NCBI RefSeq assembly: GCF_016907275.1
Contig: NZ_JAFBBP010000001.1
Location: 6,872,001 to 6,936,000, forward strand
Length of the DNA stretch: 64,000 bases
Direction: 5' to 3'
From: Micromonospora luteifusca
Lineage (GTDB): Bacteria; Actinomycetota; Actinomycetes; Mycobacteriales; Micromonosporaceae
Translations under genes and position numbers: made by a program
Notes under the pieces: model-generated
Told to the model about the DNA's origin: nothing
Seen by the model: the letters and a program-made list of their open reading frames with translations, nothing else
Database searches by the model: none
Part shown: positions 9,039 through 17,223 of the stretch, piece by piece
Layout: the number at the start of each line of letters is the position of its first letter
Numbering within the stretch: the stretch's first letter is position 1

Positions 9039-10376
9039 GTGAGCCTGGCGGTCTGCGCGGACGTCGGGTCCACGTACACCAAGGTCGCGGTGGTGGACCT
9101 TGCCGCCGGTGTGCTGGTGGGCGCGGCGGCCGCGCCCACCACGGTGGGCACCGACGTGCTGCGCGGCCTGGACACCGCGGTCGCGGCGGCCACCGTCGGG
9201 CTCGATGTGCGTGACGTGCCGTGGTACGTGTGCTCGTCGGCCGGTGGTGGGCTGCGGCTGGCCGTGATCGGCTACGAGCCGCTGGTCACCGCGCAGGCGG
9301 GCCGGCGGGTCGGGTTGTCCGCCGGCGCGCACGTGGTGCACGTGGCGGCAGGCCGGCTCGGCGCGGCGGACCTGACGGCGCTGCGGTCGGCCCGACCGGA
9401 CGTGGTGCTGCTGGTCGGCGGCACCGACGGCGGCGACGCCGAGACGATCACCCACAACGCGACCCGCCTGGCCCGTGCCCGCTGGCGGGTACCTGTGGTG
9501 TTCGCCGGCAACGGTGACGTGCGCGCGCAGGTGACCGGGCTGCTGGAGGCCGCCGGGGTGCCGGTGACGGGCGCGGAGAACGTCCTACCACGGATCGGGG
9601 TGCTCGCCCCCGCGTCGGCGCGGGCGGCGATCCGCGCGGTGTTCCTGCGGCACGTCATCGGCGGTAAACGGCTGTCGAAGGGCACCCGGTTCGCGCGGCT
9701 GGTGCGGGCCGCCACCCCCGACGTGGTGCTCACCGGTGTGGAGGTGCTCGCCGACACCATCGGCGGTGATCTCGCCGTGGTCGACGTGGGTGGCGCCACC
9801 ACCGACGTGTACTCGGTGCTCACCCCCGACGAGCGGGCCACCGGGCCGGCCCGGGAGGTCACCGGCAGCCTGTGGCGGGCCCGCACCGTGGAAGGTGACC
9901 TGGGCATGCGGTGGAGCGCCCCCGGGGTCGTGCGTGCCGCCGTCGAGGAGCGGCTGCTCGCCGCCGGTGACGCTGACGACCTGGCCGCCGCCGCGGCACG
10001 CCGGGCCGCCGACCCGGCGTTCCTGGCCGTCGACGACGCCGAACGGGCCGTGGACGCCCGCATCGCCACCCTCGCGGCGACGGTGGCGTTGCGCCGGCAC
10101 GCCCGGGGTGCTGCCACGGGTGAGCGGGCCGGGCGGGACCTGCGCGACGTGCGGCTGCTGGTGGGTTCCGGTGGGGTGCTGCGGCACGCGCCGACGGACA
10201 CGTCCCGGCAGGTGTTGACGGCGGTCCTCGCCGACCACGCCGGCGGGTGGGCGTTGCCGCGCGCCGCCGCCACGGTCGTCGACGCCGACTATGTGCTGGC
10301 CGCCGGGGGGTTGCTCGCCGAGGAGCACCGGGCGGCGGCGGGAGCGTTGCTGCGCCACCATCTCCGCACGCATTGA
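9039..10376 (+). CDS. Glutamate-mutase MutL-type ASKHA ATPase, probable KamDE reactivator
   Basis: About 445 residues with the actin/Hsp70/sugar-kinase fold: phosphate-1 motif CADVGSTYTKVAVVD at the N-terminus, VVDVGGATTDVYSV in the middle, and a late LVGSGGVLRHA. Proteins of this family sit beside B12 aminomutases and mutases and are thought to act as ATP-driven reactivators that exchange damaged cobalamin. GTG 9039 has AGGGGAGG just upstream; the frame is open further back but overlaps kal. It ends the operon. The reactivation role for KamDE is inferred from family and location. Confidence 0.78.
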   Translation: MSLAVCADVGSTYTKVAVVDLAAGVLVGAAAAPTTVGTDVLRGLDTAVAAATVGLDVRDVPWYVCSSAGGGLRLAVIGYEPLVTAQAGRRVGLSAGAHVVHVAAGRLGAADLTALRSARPDVVLLVGGTDGGDAETITHNATRLARARWRVPVVFAGNGDVRAQVTGLLEAAGVPVTGAENVLPRIGVLAPASARAAIRAVFLRHVIGGKRLSKGTRFARLVRAATPDVVLTGVEVLADTIGGDLAVVDVGGATTDVYSVLTPDERATGPAREVTGSLWRARTVEGDLGMRWSAPGVVRAAVEERLLAAGDADDLAAAAARRAADPAFLAVDDAERAVDARIATLAATVALRRHARGAATGERAGRDLRDVRLLVGSGGVLRHAPTDTSRQVLTAVLADHAGGWALPRAAATVVDADYVLAAGGLLAEEHRAAAGALLRHHLRTH

Positions 10377-10855
10377 GACTCGCCGACCCGACACGCCGTG
10401 TCGCAACACACGACAGGCCGGGGGTGGGTTGACAACCGACGGGGGTCGGCACGTACCGTCTTTGAGTCCTACCACGGGAAGCGGCTGTTGTTCGCTTCGT
10501 CCCTTCGTCCGCTGGCCGAGCGACATTTTTCAGCGTCACAGTCGCGGCGGCCAGGTCCAGCGGGCGGGGGTCGGCGGGGCGGCGCGAACCGGCCGCGGTT
10601 ACCGGTGTACGGGCAGGGTGAGGTGCACGGCCAGTAGACAACGGCCCGGCGGGGGCAGCCAGTCCACGTCCGGTCGGTCCGAAGGTCGTCGTGCCCCATC
10701 CTCGCCACACCGGCCGGGAAGGGCCTGGGAGCATCGGGGCGCGGCGAGAGCCGCGCCCCGATTTCATGTCCGCTGGGCGGTCCGTGCCCGGTGGCCCGAT
10801 GCGGTCGCCACGCCCCCCAGCCAGGTAGCCTTCGCCCCGTGATCGAGGTAGAGCG
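10377..10855 (+). other. Gene-free stretch with promoter-like site and possible noncoding transcript
   Basis: These 479 bp lie between the kam operon and lnt and show no convincing coding frame. TTGACA at 10429-10434 with TACCGT at 10454-10459 (19-bp spacer) resembles a housekeeping promoter. An inverted repeat GAAGCG...CGCTTC (10478-10498) follows, and about 275 bp downstream is the strong terminator at 10734-10761. Either this is a long trailer of the kam operon or a separate RNA of roughly 280-300 nt. I could not match it to RNase P RNA, tmRNA, SRP RNA or a cobalamin riboswitch. Confidence 0.35.
10734..10761 (+). terminator. Strong intrinsic terminator hairpin
   Basis: A perfect 12-bp stem (TCGGGGCGCGGC / GCCGCGCCCCGA) closes a GAGA tetraloop and is followed by TTT on the plus strand. 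It terminates rightward transcription from the kam operon or the internal promoter before lnt. Confidence 0.8.
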
Positions 10856-12520
10856 GTGACGACCCTGGACCGGGATGAGGCCCTTACCCCGGCGGCGCTG
10901 CCCCGGCCGGTCGGTACCGGCGGGCCACTGCCGCTGAGCGTCGCCGCGCCCCTGGCCGTGCTCGCCGGGCTGGCCCTGCTGGTGGCGTTCCCCCCGTACG
11001 GGGTGTGGCCGCTCGCGCCGGTCGGTGTGGCGATGCTGGCCGCCGCCGCACACCGGCGCCGGTTGCGCGCCGGCGCCGGCCTGGGCTTCCTCACCGGGGT
11101 GGCGTTCTTCGCCCCGCTGCTGGCCTGGACGAACCTGCACACCGGTTACCTGCCGTGGGTGCTGCTGTCTCTGCTGCAGGCCGGTTACCTGGCGCTGCTG
11201 GGCGTGGCCACCGCCTGGGTGTCGCCGCTGGCCGACCGCAGCCGCTGGGCGTGGCCGGCGCTGACCGGGCTGCTGTGGGTGGGGCAGGAGGCGCTGCGCG
11301 ACCGCACCCCGTTCGGGGGGTTCCCGTGGGGGCGGCTGGCGTTCAGCCAGGACACCTCGCCGCTGCTGCGCCTGGCCTCGCTGGGCGGTGTGCCGCTGGT
11401 GACCTTCGCGGTGGCGCTCGTCGGCGGGTCGCTGGCCACCGCCGCCTGGCGGGGCTGGGCCGCCGCCCGACGTACCCCCCAGGACGACACGTCGCACGCT
11501 GGCGGCCCGCAGGGTGACACACCTGCGCGGCGGTGGGCGCCGGTGGCCGTACCGGCCGTCGTGGCGGTCGCGTTGACCGCCGGGGCTCTGCTGGTGCCGG
11601 TCGCCACCGCCGGGTCGGGCGCCACCGTCACCGTGGCGATCGTGCAGGGCAACGTTCCGCGGCTGGGCCTGGACTTCAACGCCCAACGGCAGGCGGTGCT
11701 GAACAACCACGTCGACGCCACCATTGAGTTGGCCGCGCGGGTCGCCGCCGGTCAGGAACGCCAACCCGACCTGGTGGTGTGGCCGGAGAACTCCAGCGAC
11801 ATCGACCCGCTGCGCAACCCCAGCGCCGGGACGCGGATCTCCCAGGCCGCCGACGCCATTCACGCGCCGATCCTCGTCGGCGCGGTGCTGCTCGGCCCCG
11901 GCCCCGGGCAGGTCCGCAACGCGGGCATCCTGTGGCGGCCCGGCACCGGCGCGGACATGAGTCAGCTGTACACGAAGCGCCACCCGGTGCCGTTCGCCGA
12001 GTACGTGCCGCTGCGCGACGTCGCCCGGATGGTCAGCAAGCAGGTCGACCTGATCCGCAGCGACTTCGTGGGCGGAAGCACCCCGGGCGTGGTACGCGCC
12101 GGCCCGGCCGTGCTCGGTGACGTGATCTGCTTCGAGGTCGCCTACGACGACGTGGTCCGCGACACCGTCATCGGCGGCGCCCAACTGCTGGTGGTGCAGA
12201 CCAACAACGCCACCTTCGACGTGGCGGAGGCCCGCCAGCAGTTGGCCATGGTGCGGCTGCGGGCCGTGGAGCACGGGCGGCCGGCGTTGATGGCGTCCAC
12301 GGTCGGCGTGTCCGGGTTCGTCGCACCCGACGGGCGGGTAAGCGATGCCACCGGGTTCAACACCCGGGAGGTCGTGGTGCGGCAGTTGCGGCTCGACGAC
12401 GGACGTACCCTCGCCACCCGCCTAGGTTGGTGGCCGGAGGTGGCGCTCGCCGCGCTGACCGTGGCGGCCCTGCTCGGCGCGGCAGTGCTGCGCCGGCGGC
12501 AGCGGGTCATGCCCGGATAG
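10856..12520 (+). CDS. lnt: Apolipoprotein N-acyltransferase
   Basis: A 554-residue membrane enzyme that adds the third acyl chain to the N-terminal cysteine of lipoproteins. The N-terminal ~250 residues carry several hydrophobic segments; the C-terminal half is the nitrilase-fold domain with the expected Glu-Lys-Cys triad: E311 (VVWPENSSD), K374 (YTKRHPVPF) and C425 (GDVICFEV). GTG start with GAGG 7 nt upstream. ppm1 lies 34 nt downstream, an arrangement known from mycobacteria, where the two are fused or adjacent and work together at the membrane. Confidence 0.93.
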   Translation: MTTLDRDEALTPAALPRPVGTGGPLPLSVAAPLAVLAGLALLVAFPPYGVWPLAPVGVAMLAAAAHRRRLRAGAGLGFLTGVAFFAPLLAWTNLHTGYLPWVLLSLLQAGYLALLGVATAWVSPLADRSRWAWPALTGLLWVGQEALRDRTPFGGFPWGRLAFSQDTSPLLRLASLGGVPLVTFAVALVGGSLATAAWRGWAAARRTPQDDTSHAGGPQGDTPARRWAPVAVPAVVAVALTAGALLVPVATAGSGATVTVAIVQGNVPRLGLDFNAQRQAVLNNHVDATIELAARVAAGQERQPDLVVWPENSSDIDPLRNPSAGTRISQAADAIHAPILVGAVLLGPGPGQVRNAGILWRPGTGADMSQLYTKRHPVPFAEYVPLRDVARMVSKQVDLIRSDFVGGSTPGVVRAGPAVLGDVICFEVAYDDVVRDTVIGGAQLLVVQTNNATFDVAEARQQLAMVRLRAVEHGRPALMASTVGVSGFVAPDGRVSDATGFNTREVVVRQLRLDDGRTLATRLGWWPEVALAALTVAALLGAAVLRRRQRVMPG

Positions 12521-12554
12521 CAACAGCCGGTACGCCGGCGGGAGCGGAGGAACC

Positions 12555-13364
12555 ATGATCCAGGCGACCGATACGATCCGACGCCCGGACGAGGTGCCCG
12601 GGGTGGGCCGGGTGCTGGTGGTGGTCCCCACCTACAACGAGGCCGACAACATCGCCGCGATCGTGGGCCGGGTCCGGCGCGCCGCCCCGGCGGTGCAGAT
12701 CCTCATCGCCGACGACAACAGCCCCGACGGCACCGGTGCGATCGCCGACGCCCTGGCCGACGGCGACGCGCACGTGCAGGTGATGCACCGCCAGGGCAAA
12801 CAGGGCCTCGGTGCCGCGTACCTGGCCGGGTTCGGTTGGGCGCGGGAGCGGGGCTATCAGGCGGTCGTGGAGATGGACGCCGACGGCTCGCACGCCCCGG
12901 AGGACCTGCCGGCGCTGCTGGACGCCGCCCGCGACGCCGACGTGGTGATCGGGTCGCGGTGGACCAGGGGTGCGCAGGTGGTCAACTGGCCGCTGCGGCG
13001 GCTGCTGCTGTCGCGCGGCGGCAACCTGTACGCGCGTCTCGCCCTGGGCATGCCCGTCTCGGACGCCACCGGCGGTTACCGGGTGTACCGGATCAGCGCG
13101 TTGGACGCCATCGACCTGGAGTCGGTGACGTCGCAGGGCTACTCGTTCCAGGTGGAGTTGTCCCGGCTGGCGCACCGGGCCGGGGTACGCATCGTGGAGG
13201 TGCCGATCACCTTCGCCGAACGGGAACGCGGGGACAGCAAGATGAGCCCGCGGATCGTGGCCGAAGCGCTCTGGCGGATCACCGCCTGGGGGCTGCAGGA
13301 CCGGCGGCAGGCGGTACGCCGTGGCCTGCACGGCACCTCCACCGGTCAGGCGCGGTGGCCGTGA
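12555..13364 (+). CDS. ppm1: Polyprenol-phosphate mannose synthase (GT2)
   Basis: A 269-residue GT-A glycosyltransferase that transfers mannose from GDP-mannose to polyprenyl phosphate, giving the lipid donor used by membrane mannosyltransferases. VVVPTYNEADNI starts the nucleotide fold, DDNSPDGTG follows, and the metal-binding DAD is in VVEMDADGSHAPEDLP. The late ERGDSKMS segment is typical of DPM1-type enzymes. No C-terminal membrane domain is present, as in Ppm1 D2-type proteins that depend on a partner such as Lnt. A GT39-type mannosyltransferase at the right edge of the window is a possible user of the product. Confidence 0.9.
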   Translation: MIQATDTIRRPDEVPGVGRVLVVVPTYNEADNIAAIVGRVRRAAPAVQILIADDNSPDGTGAIADALADGDAHVQVMHRQGKQGLGAAYLAGFGWARERGYQAVVEMDADGSHAPEDLPALLDAARDADVVIGSRWTRGAQVVNWPLRRLLLSRGGNLYARLALGMPVSDATGGYRVYRISALDAIDLESVTSQGYSFQVELSRLAHRAGVRIVEVPITFAERERGDSKMSPRIVAEALWRITAWGLQDRRQAVRRGLHGTSTGQARWP

Positions 13365-13431
13365 GCGCGGCCGTGTCATGCTGGATGAGCGGGACACGCC
13401 CATGGTGTCGCGGGAATGGCGATGAGGTGAA

Positions 13432-13956
13432 ATGCGCCGAGGACTGAGGTTCGTGCCGTTGGCCCTGCTGCTGGCGGTGGTGCTGGAGTTGGCGGTGTTC
13501 GTCGGTGTCGGGCGGGCGCTGGGTTTCGGGGCAGCCGTGCTGCTGGTGTTCGCCGCGTCCCTGCTGGGGCTGGTGCTGCTGCGCCGCGAGGGGATGCGCG
13601 CCTGGCGCGGTTTCCGCTCCGCCGCGGCCGCCGGCCAACCACCGGGCGGGCAGGTGACCGACGGGCTGGTGGGTTTGGCCGGCGCCCTGTTGCTGGCGGT
13701 GCCCGGCCTGGTCAGCGGCCTGATCGGGTTGCTGCTGCTGGTGCCGCCGGTGCGTCGACTGGCCCGCGCCGGGGTGCGACGCACCACCGAGCGGCGGGTG
13801 TCGTCGATGGTCGCCGGTGACCTGTTCGGGCCCCGCACGGTGCGGGTGCGCCAGGGAGCGCCGCAACCGCAACCGACCCCGCAGCCGGAGCAGCCGGTGG
13901 TGGTCGACGGCGGCCGGGCCATCGAGGGCGAGATCATCGAGCCGGGCCGGCACTGA
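13432..13956 (+). CDS. fxsA: FxsA family membrane protein
   Basis: A 174-residue protein with two or more membrane helices near the N-terminus (residues about 5-50) and another pair around 78-106. LRREGMRAWRGFRSA and GALLLAVPGLVSGLIGLLLLVPPVR are FxsA signatures. The C-terminal tail is charged and Pro/Gln-rich. FxsA was named in E. coli for an effect on phage exclusion when overproduced; its normal function is unknown. It follows ppm1 by 67 nt and ends just before a strong terminator. Confidence 0.85.
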   Translation: MRRGLRFVPLALLLAVVLELAVFVGVGRALGFGAAVLLVFAASLLGLVLLRREGMRAWRGFRSAAAAGQPPGGQVTDGLVGLAGALLLAVPGLVSGLIGLLLLVPPVRRLARAGVRRTTERRVSSMVAGDLFGPRTVRVRQGAPQPQPTPQPEQPVVVDGGRAIEGEIIEPGRH

Positions 13957-13994
13957 GCACATCGGCCCAGCAGGCCAGCGGAGTCACCGACAAC

Positions 13995-14034
13995 ACGACG
14001 GCGCCCCCGGGGGAAACCCCGGGGGCGCCGTCGT
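13995..14034. terminator. Very strong bidirectional terminator between fxsA and rbpA
   Basis: A perfect 18-bp stem with a GAAA tetraloop (loop 14013-14016; arms 13995-14012 and 14017-14034). It lies between two converging genes and can end transcription from both sides. There is no U-tract, as is common for high-GC actinobacterial terminators. Confidence 0.88.
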
Positions 14035-14049
14035 CACGCGTCGTGCGGC

Positions 14050-14391
14050 TCAGGCGCGGCCGCGACGAGTCCGAACCTCCTGGAGACGCTCCTCGAGGAT
14101 GTCCTCAAGCTCGGCGATCGAGCGCCGCTCCAGCAGCATGTCCCAGTGGGTACGCGGCGGCTTGGCCTTCTTCTGCTCCGGCTCGTTGCCGTCGACGAGT
14201 CGGGCGACGCTGCCGTCGAACTTGCATTCCCAGGTCATCGGAACCTCGGCGTCGACGGCAAACGGCACCTCGAACTGGTGGCCCTTGGCGCAGAGGTACT
14301 CGCGGGTCTGACGCGGCGCGAGCTCCGTGTTGCGGTCGGATTCATAGCTCACCGCGCCAAGGCGGCTTCCGCGCAGCATACGCTCGCCCAT
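14050..14391 (-). CDS. rbpA: RNA polymerase-binding protein RbpA
   Basis: A 113-residue actinobacterial transcription factor that binds the principal sigma factor and RNA polymerase and stabilises open complexes. VLRGSRLGAVSYESDRN-like N-terminus (here MLRGSRLGAVSYESDRN) and the KPPRTHWDMLLERRSI sigma-interaction segment are diagnostic. Zinc ligands C34, H38 and C56 are present, as in Streptomyces RbpA. ATG 14391 has GAGGGG about 9 nt upstream; the frame runs further back without a better start. RbpA also influences basal rifampicin tolerance, which is of interest next to the rox gene in this window. Confidence 0.95.
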   Translation of the reverse strand: MGERMLRGSRLGAVSYESDRNTELAPRQTREYLCAKGHQFEVPFAVDAEVPMTWECKFDGSVARLVDGNEPEQKKAKPPRTHWDMLLERRSIAELEDILEERLQEVRTRRGRA

Positions 14392-14432
14392 GATCGACTT
14401 CCCCTCGTTCGTGGTGCTGGTCTTCTGGGTGT

Positions 14433-14460
14433 AACGGTGCGTTCCCGTCGAGCCATTCCC
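14433..14460 (-). promoter_or_regulatory. SigR-type promoter of rbpA
   Basis: On the minus strand GGGAAT (14460-14455) is followed after 19 nt by GTT (14435-14433), matching the thiol-oxidative-stress sigma factor SigR consensus GGGAAT-N18/19-GTT. Transcription would start near 14426, about 35 nt before the rbpA ATG. rbpA of Streptomyces coelicolor is a known SigR target, so conservation of this control is likely. Confidence 0.65.
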
Positions 14461-14618
14461 GCCCGAGGGCGTGAGGCGTCCACGGGTGGGCCGGGACCAA
14501 GGGTAGCCGGCCGGGACGGTCACCCGGTCAGGTGATCCCCAGGCGGGTCGCAACGGGATGTTTGTCCGCTGCCACCGGGGATGTTAACCGCCAGAGCGTA
14601 GCGAAGGTTGCGCGGCGA

Positions 14619-15776
14619 TCACCGGGTGCCGTCCTCGGGCGTGGCGGCGCCGAGACGGGCCAGCGCCAACGCCAGGTCGCTGACCTGGTCACCGAGCTGC
14701 GCCACGCGCCGCTGCGCGAGGTCCCGGTCGGTTTCGGCGGCGTCGAGTCGTACCGTCAGGGCGGTGACGTGGCCCTCGGCGGTGGCCGCGGCCTGCCGGG
14801 TGGCGGTCAGCTCGGTGCTGAGCGTGTCACGGTGGGCGGTCGTGGCGGCCAGCTCCGCGCGCAGCCGCGCCGCCAGCTCCGCGGCCTCCTGCCGGGCGTC
14901 GTCGGCCTGCAGGGCCGCGACCTGGGCGCGGTCGCGGGCCCGGTCGGCCTGCTCCCGCGCGCGGGCGGCGTCGGCGGCCTCGGCGCGGGTCCGCGCCGCG
15001 TCGGCGCGGGCCTGCTCGATCTGCTGCCGCACGTCCTGCACCTCGGCCTGCCACCGCCCGGCCCGCTCGGTCGCCTCGGCGGCGGCCCGGGTGGCCCGCT
15101 CGGCGTCGGCGCGCGCCGCGTCGCGTTCGACGGTCAGGTCGGTCACCCGCTGCCGTTCGGTGTCCCGTTGCGCCCGCAGGTCGCGCACCTCGGCGCGCGC
15201 CTGGTCGCGGTCGCGTTCGGCCTGGGCACGCAGCGCCTCGGCGGCGCTGACGTCGTGGCGTGCCTGATCGCGGGCGACCTCGGCGCGCTGGGCCCGCTCG
15301 TCGGCCGCGGTGGCCTGCCGCACGGCCTGCTCGGCGCGCTGCCGGGCGTCGTCGGCATCGGCGAGAGCAGCGCGGGCCTGCTCCCGGGCACGCGCCGCGT
15401 CGGCGGCCGCGGTCTCGGCGTCGTCGCGGGCCTCGTCGCGTTCGGTCTGCGCCGCCGCGACCTCGGTGGCGGCCTCCGCGCGAGCCTGGGCGAGTTGCCG
15501 CTGCACACCCACCGGGGACAACTCGGCGTGCAGCGACTCGGTCAACGTCTCGACGATCTGATCGAGGCGGTCCACCGCCTCCCAGGTGCGGGCCACCTGC
15601 CCGGGCAGGCCGGGGGCGTTGCGGTGCCGCATCCGACTGTTGCGGGAGGCACGCTGGCAGGCGCCGTCGTTGTCCCGACAGTAGCGAAACGGTCGACCCG
15701 CGCCGACACGCTGCGGCACCGGCGCTCCACAGTGGGCACACGGGCGGGTCTCGGTGGTGGTGGGCTGGGCGTCCAT
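14619..15776 (-). CDS. Zinc-finger long coiled-coil protein
   Basis: A 385-residue protein of unknown function. The N-terminus has four cysteines spaced like a zinc ribbon (C13, C16, C33, C40). From about residue 80 to 370 it is almost uninterrupted Ala/Glu/Arg/Gln/Asp heptad-like sequence with no Pro, predicting one very long coiled coil. It resembles in layout DNA-associated coiled-coil proteins such as KfrA, but the DNA-binding N-terminus here is a zinc finger rather than a helix-turn-helix. The name of the family is not known to me. Confidence 0.75.
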   Translation of the reverse strand: MDAQPTTTETRPCAHCGAPVPQRVGAGRPFRYCRDNDGACQRASRNSRMRHRNAPGLPGQVARTWEAVDRLDQIVETLTESLHAELSPVGVQRQLAQARAEAATEVAAAQTERDEARDDAETAAADAARAREQARAALADADDARQRAEQAVRQATAADERAQRAEVARDQARHDVSAAEALRAQAERDRDQARAEVRDLRAQRDTERQRVTDLTVERDAARADAERATRAAAEATERAGRWQAEVQDVRQQIEQARADAARTRAEAADAARAREQADRARDRAQVAALQADDARQEAAELAARLRAELAATTAHRDTLSTELTATRQAAATAEGHVTALTVRLDAAETDRDLAQRRVAQLGDQVSDLALALARLGAATPEDGTR

Positions 15777-15810
15777 CGAGGTCGCAGTCTAGTGCCGGGC
15801 CACCGGTGGG

Positions 15811-17175
15811 TCAGCTCGCGGCCCGGGCGGTCACGTCCAGGGTGTAGCGGCGTTGCAGCAGCAACGCCGCGAGCATCGCCACCGCCGGCAGCAACCCGAA
15901 GCCGTAGCGGACCGCGGCCAGCGCCGCGTCCGGCTGCACCGGCGAATCACCGGCCGTCGAGGCCACGAAACCACCGACGGTCAGGCACAGGGCGTACGCG
16001 TACGGGCCGAGGGCCGCACCGGTGGCCTCGGTGGCCGTCCACACCCCGGTGTAGGTGCCGGCACCGGTTGGGTCGGCGGCGGTTGACTCGGCGGCGCGGA
16101 TCACGTCGGGCAGCATCGAGAACGGCAGCAGTTGCATGCCGGCGAACGCCACGCCGAGCACCGCCACCGCGCCGATCAGCACCGGCAGCCCGGCCGGGCG
16201 GCCCACCGCCAGCACCAGCGAGCCGAGCGCGAAGGCGCCCTGCGCGCCGAGCAGCGCCCGCTGCTTGCCGACGCGGCGGGCCACCACCAGCCAGGCCGGG
16301 GTGACCAGCAGGGCCGGCGCCACGAACGCGGCCACCAGCACCGTGGTCAGGCCGGGCGCCCGCAGCTCGTACTCGGCGTAGTAGGGCACCCCGGCGAGCA
16401 CCAGGTGGGTGGTGGTGGACATCGCCAGGTACGCCGCGACCAGCCAGCGGAACTGCGCGTCGCGCAACGCCGTGCGCAGTGCCCGCCATCCGCTGTGACC
16501 CGCGGGTGTGGTGGCCGTGGCGGATCCGCGCAACCGGGCGATGCCGGCGACACCGACCAGCATGGCCACCAGCATTCCGACCGCGAGGACCACGCCCATC
16601 CGTTGGTAACCGCCGCGGGTCGCGGCGTCGCCGCCGGTGAGCAGCGGGGCCAGCAGCCCGGCGACCAGGATGCCCAGGGTCAGCACGACCATCCGGAACG
16701 CCATCAGCCGGGTGCGTTCGTGGTAGCCGATCCGCAGGTCCGCCGGGGTGGCCAGGTAGGGCACCTGGTAGGTGGCGAAGAGCAGATTGCCGGCGACGAA
16801 GAACACCGCCACCCACGCGGCCGCCGGAGCGCCGGTGAGTCCACCGGGCACGGCGAAGAGCGCGGCGAACGCGATCGGCAGGGCGCAGCCGAGCAGCAGC
16901 AGTCGACGCCGGTCGCCGCGTCGGGTCTGCTCGACGTCGGCGCGGTGGCCCACCCAGGGGTGCAGCAGCACGTCGGCGATCTTCGGCAGCAGCAGCGCGA
17001 GGCCGGCCAGCCACGGCCCGACGGCCAGCACGTCGGTGAGGAAGTAGAGCAGCAGCAGGCCGGGCACGGTCACCCAGACACCCATGCCGAGCGAGCCGGC
17101 CGCGAAGCCCGCCAGAGGGCCTCGGGGAAGCGTCGTGTCGGTGGCGGCCGCGGGCCGCCGGTCGAGCCCGATCAT
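15811..17175 (-). CDS. MFS transporter of the GPH (glycoside-cation symporter) type
   Basis: About 454 residues with 12 predicted membrane helices. The N-terminal half includes LPKIADVLLHPWVGHRAD, the GPH/MelB-like variant of the loop 2-3 motif, and the C-terminal half has AGMQLLPFSMLPDVI, typical of that group. ATG 17175 has GGAGAGG about 8 nt upstream; the frame is open far beyond this but only antisense to tetR. It is divergent from a TetR gene with an 18-bp operator in the 48-bp gap. Substrate unknown; GPH members carry sugars, but actinobacterial ones are often linked to lipids or drugs. Confidence 0.8.
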   Translation of the reverse strand: MIGLDRRPAAATDTTLPRGPLAGFAAGSLGMGVWVTVPGLLLLYFLTDVLAVGPWLAGLALLLPKIADVLLHPWVGHRADVEQTRRGDRRRLLLLGCALPIAFAALFAVPGGLTGAPAAAWVAVFFVAGNLLFATYQVPYLATPADLRIGYHERTRLMAFRMVVLTLGILVAGLLAPLLTGGDAATRGGYQRMGVVLAVGMLVAMLVGVAGIARLRGSATATTPAGHSGWRALRTALRDAQFRWLVAAYLAMSTTTHLVLAGVPYYAEYELRAPGLTTVLVAAFVAPALLVTPAWLVVARRVGKQRALLGAQGAFALGSLVLAVGRPAGLPVLIGAVAVLGVAFAGMQLLPFSMLPDVIRAAESTAADPTGAGTYTGVWTATEATGAALGPYAYALCLTVGGFVASTAGDSPVQPDAALAAVRYGFGLLPAVAMLAALLLQRRYTLDVTARAAS

Positions 17176-17193
17176 CGCCGCGTCCTCTCCGCA

Positions 17194-17211
17194 ATCCAAC
17201 GGTTGCTGGAT
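17194..17211. promoter_or_regulatory. TetR operator copy 1
   Basis: ATCCA-N8-TGGAT inverted repeat in the gap between the MFS gene and tetR. The same arms and spacing recur at 17904-17921 just after tetR, which strongly supports a specific binding site. Confidence 0.7.
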
Positions 17212-17223
17212 TCTAGGGGCAGA

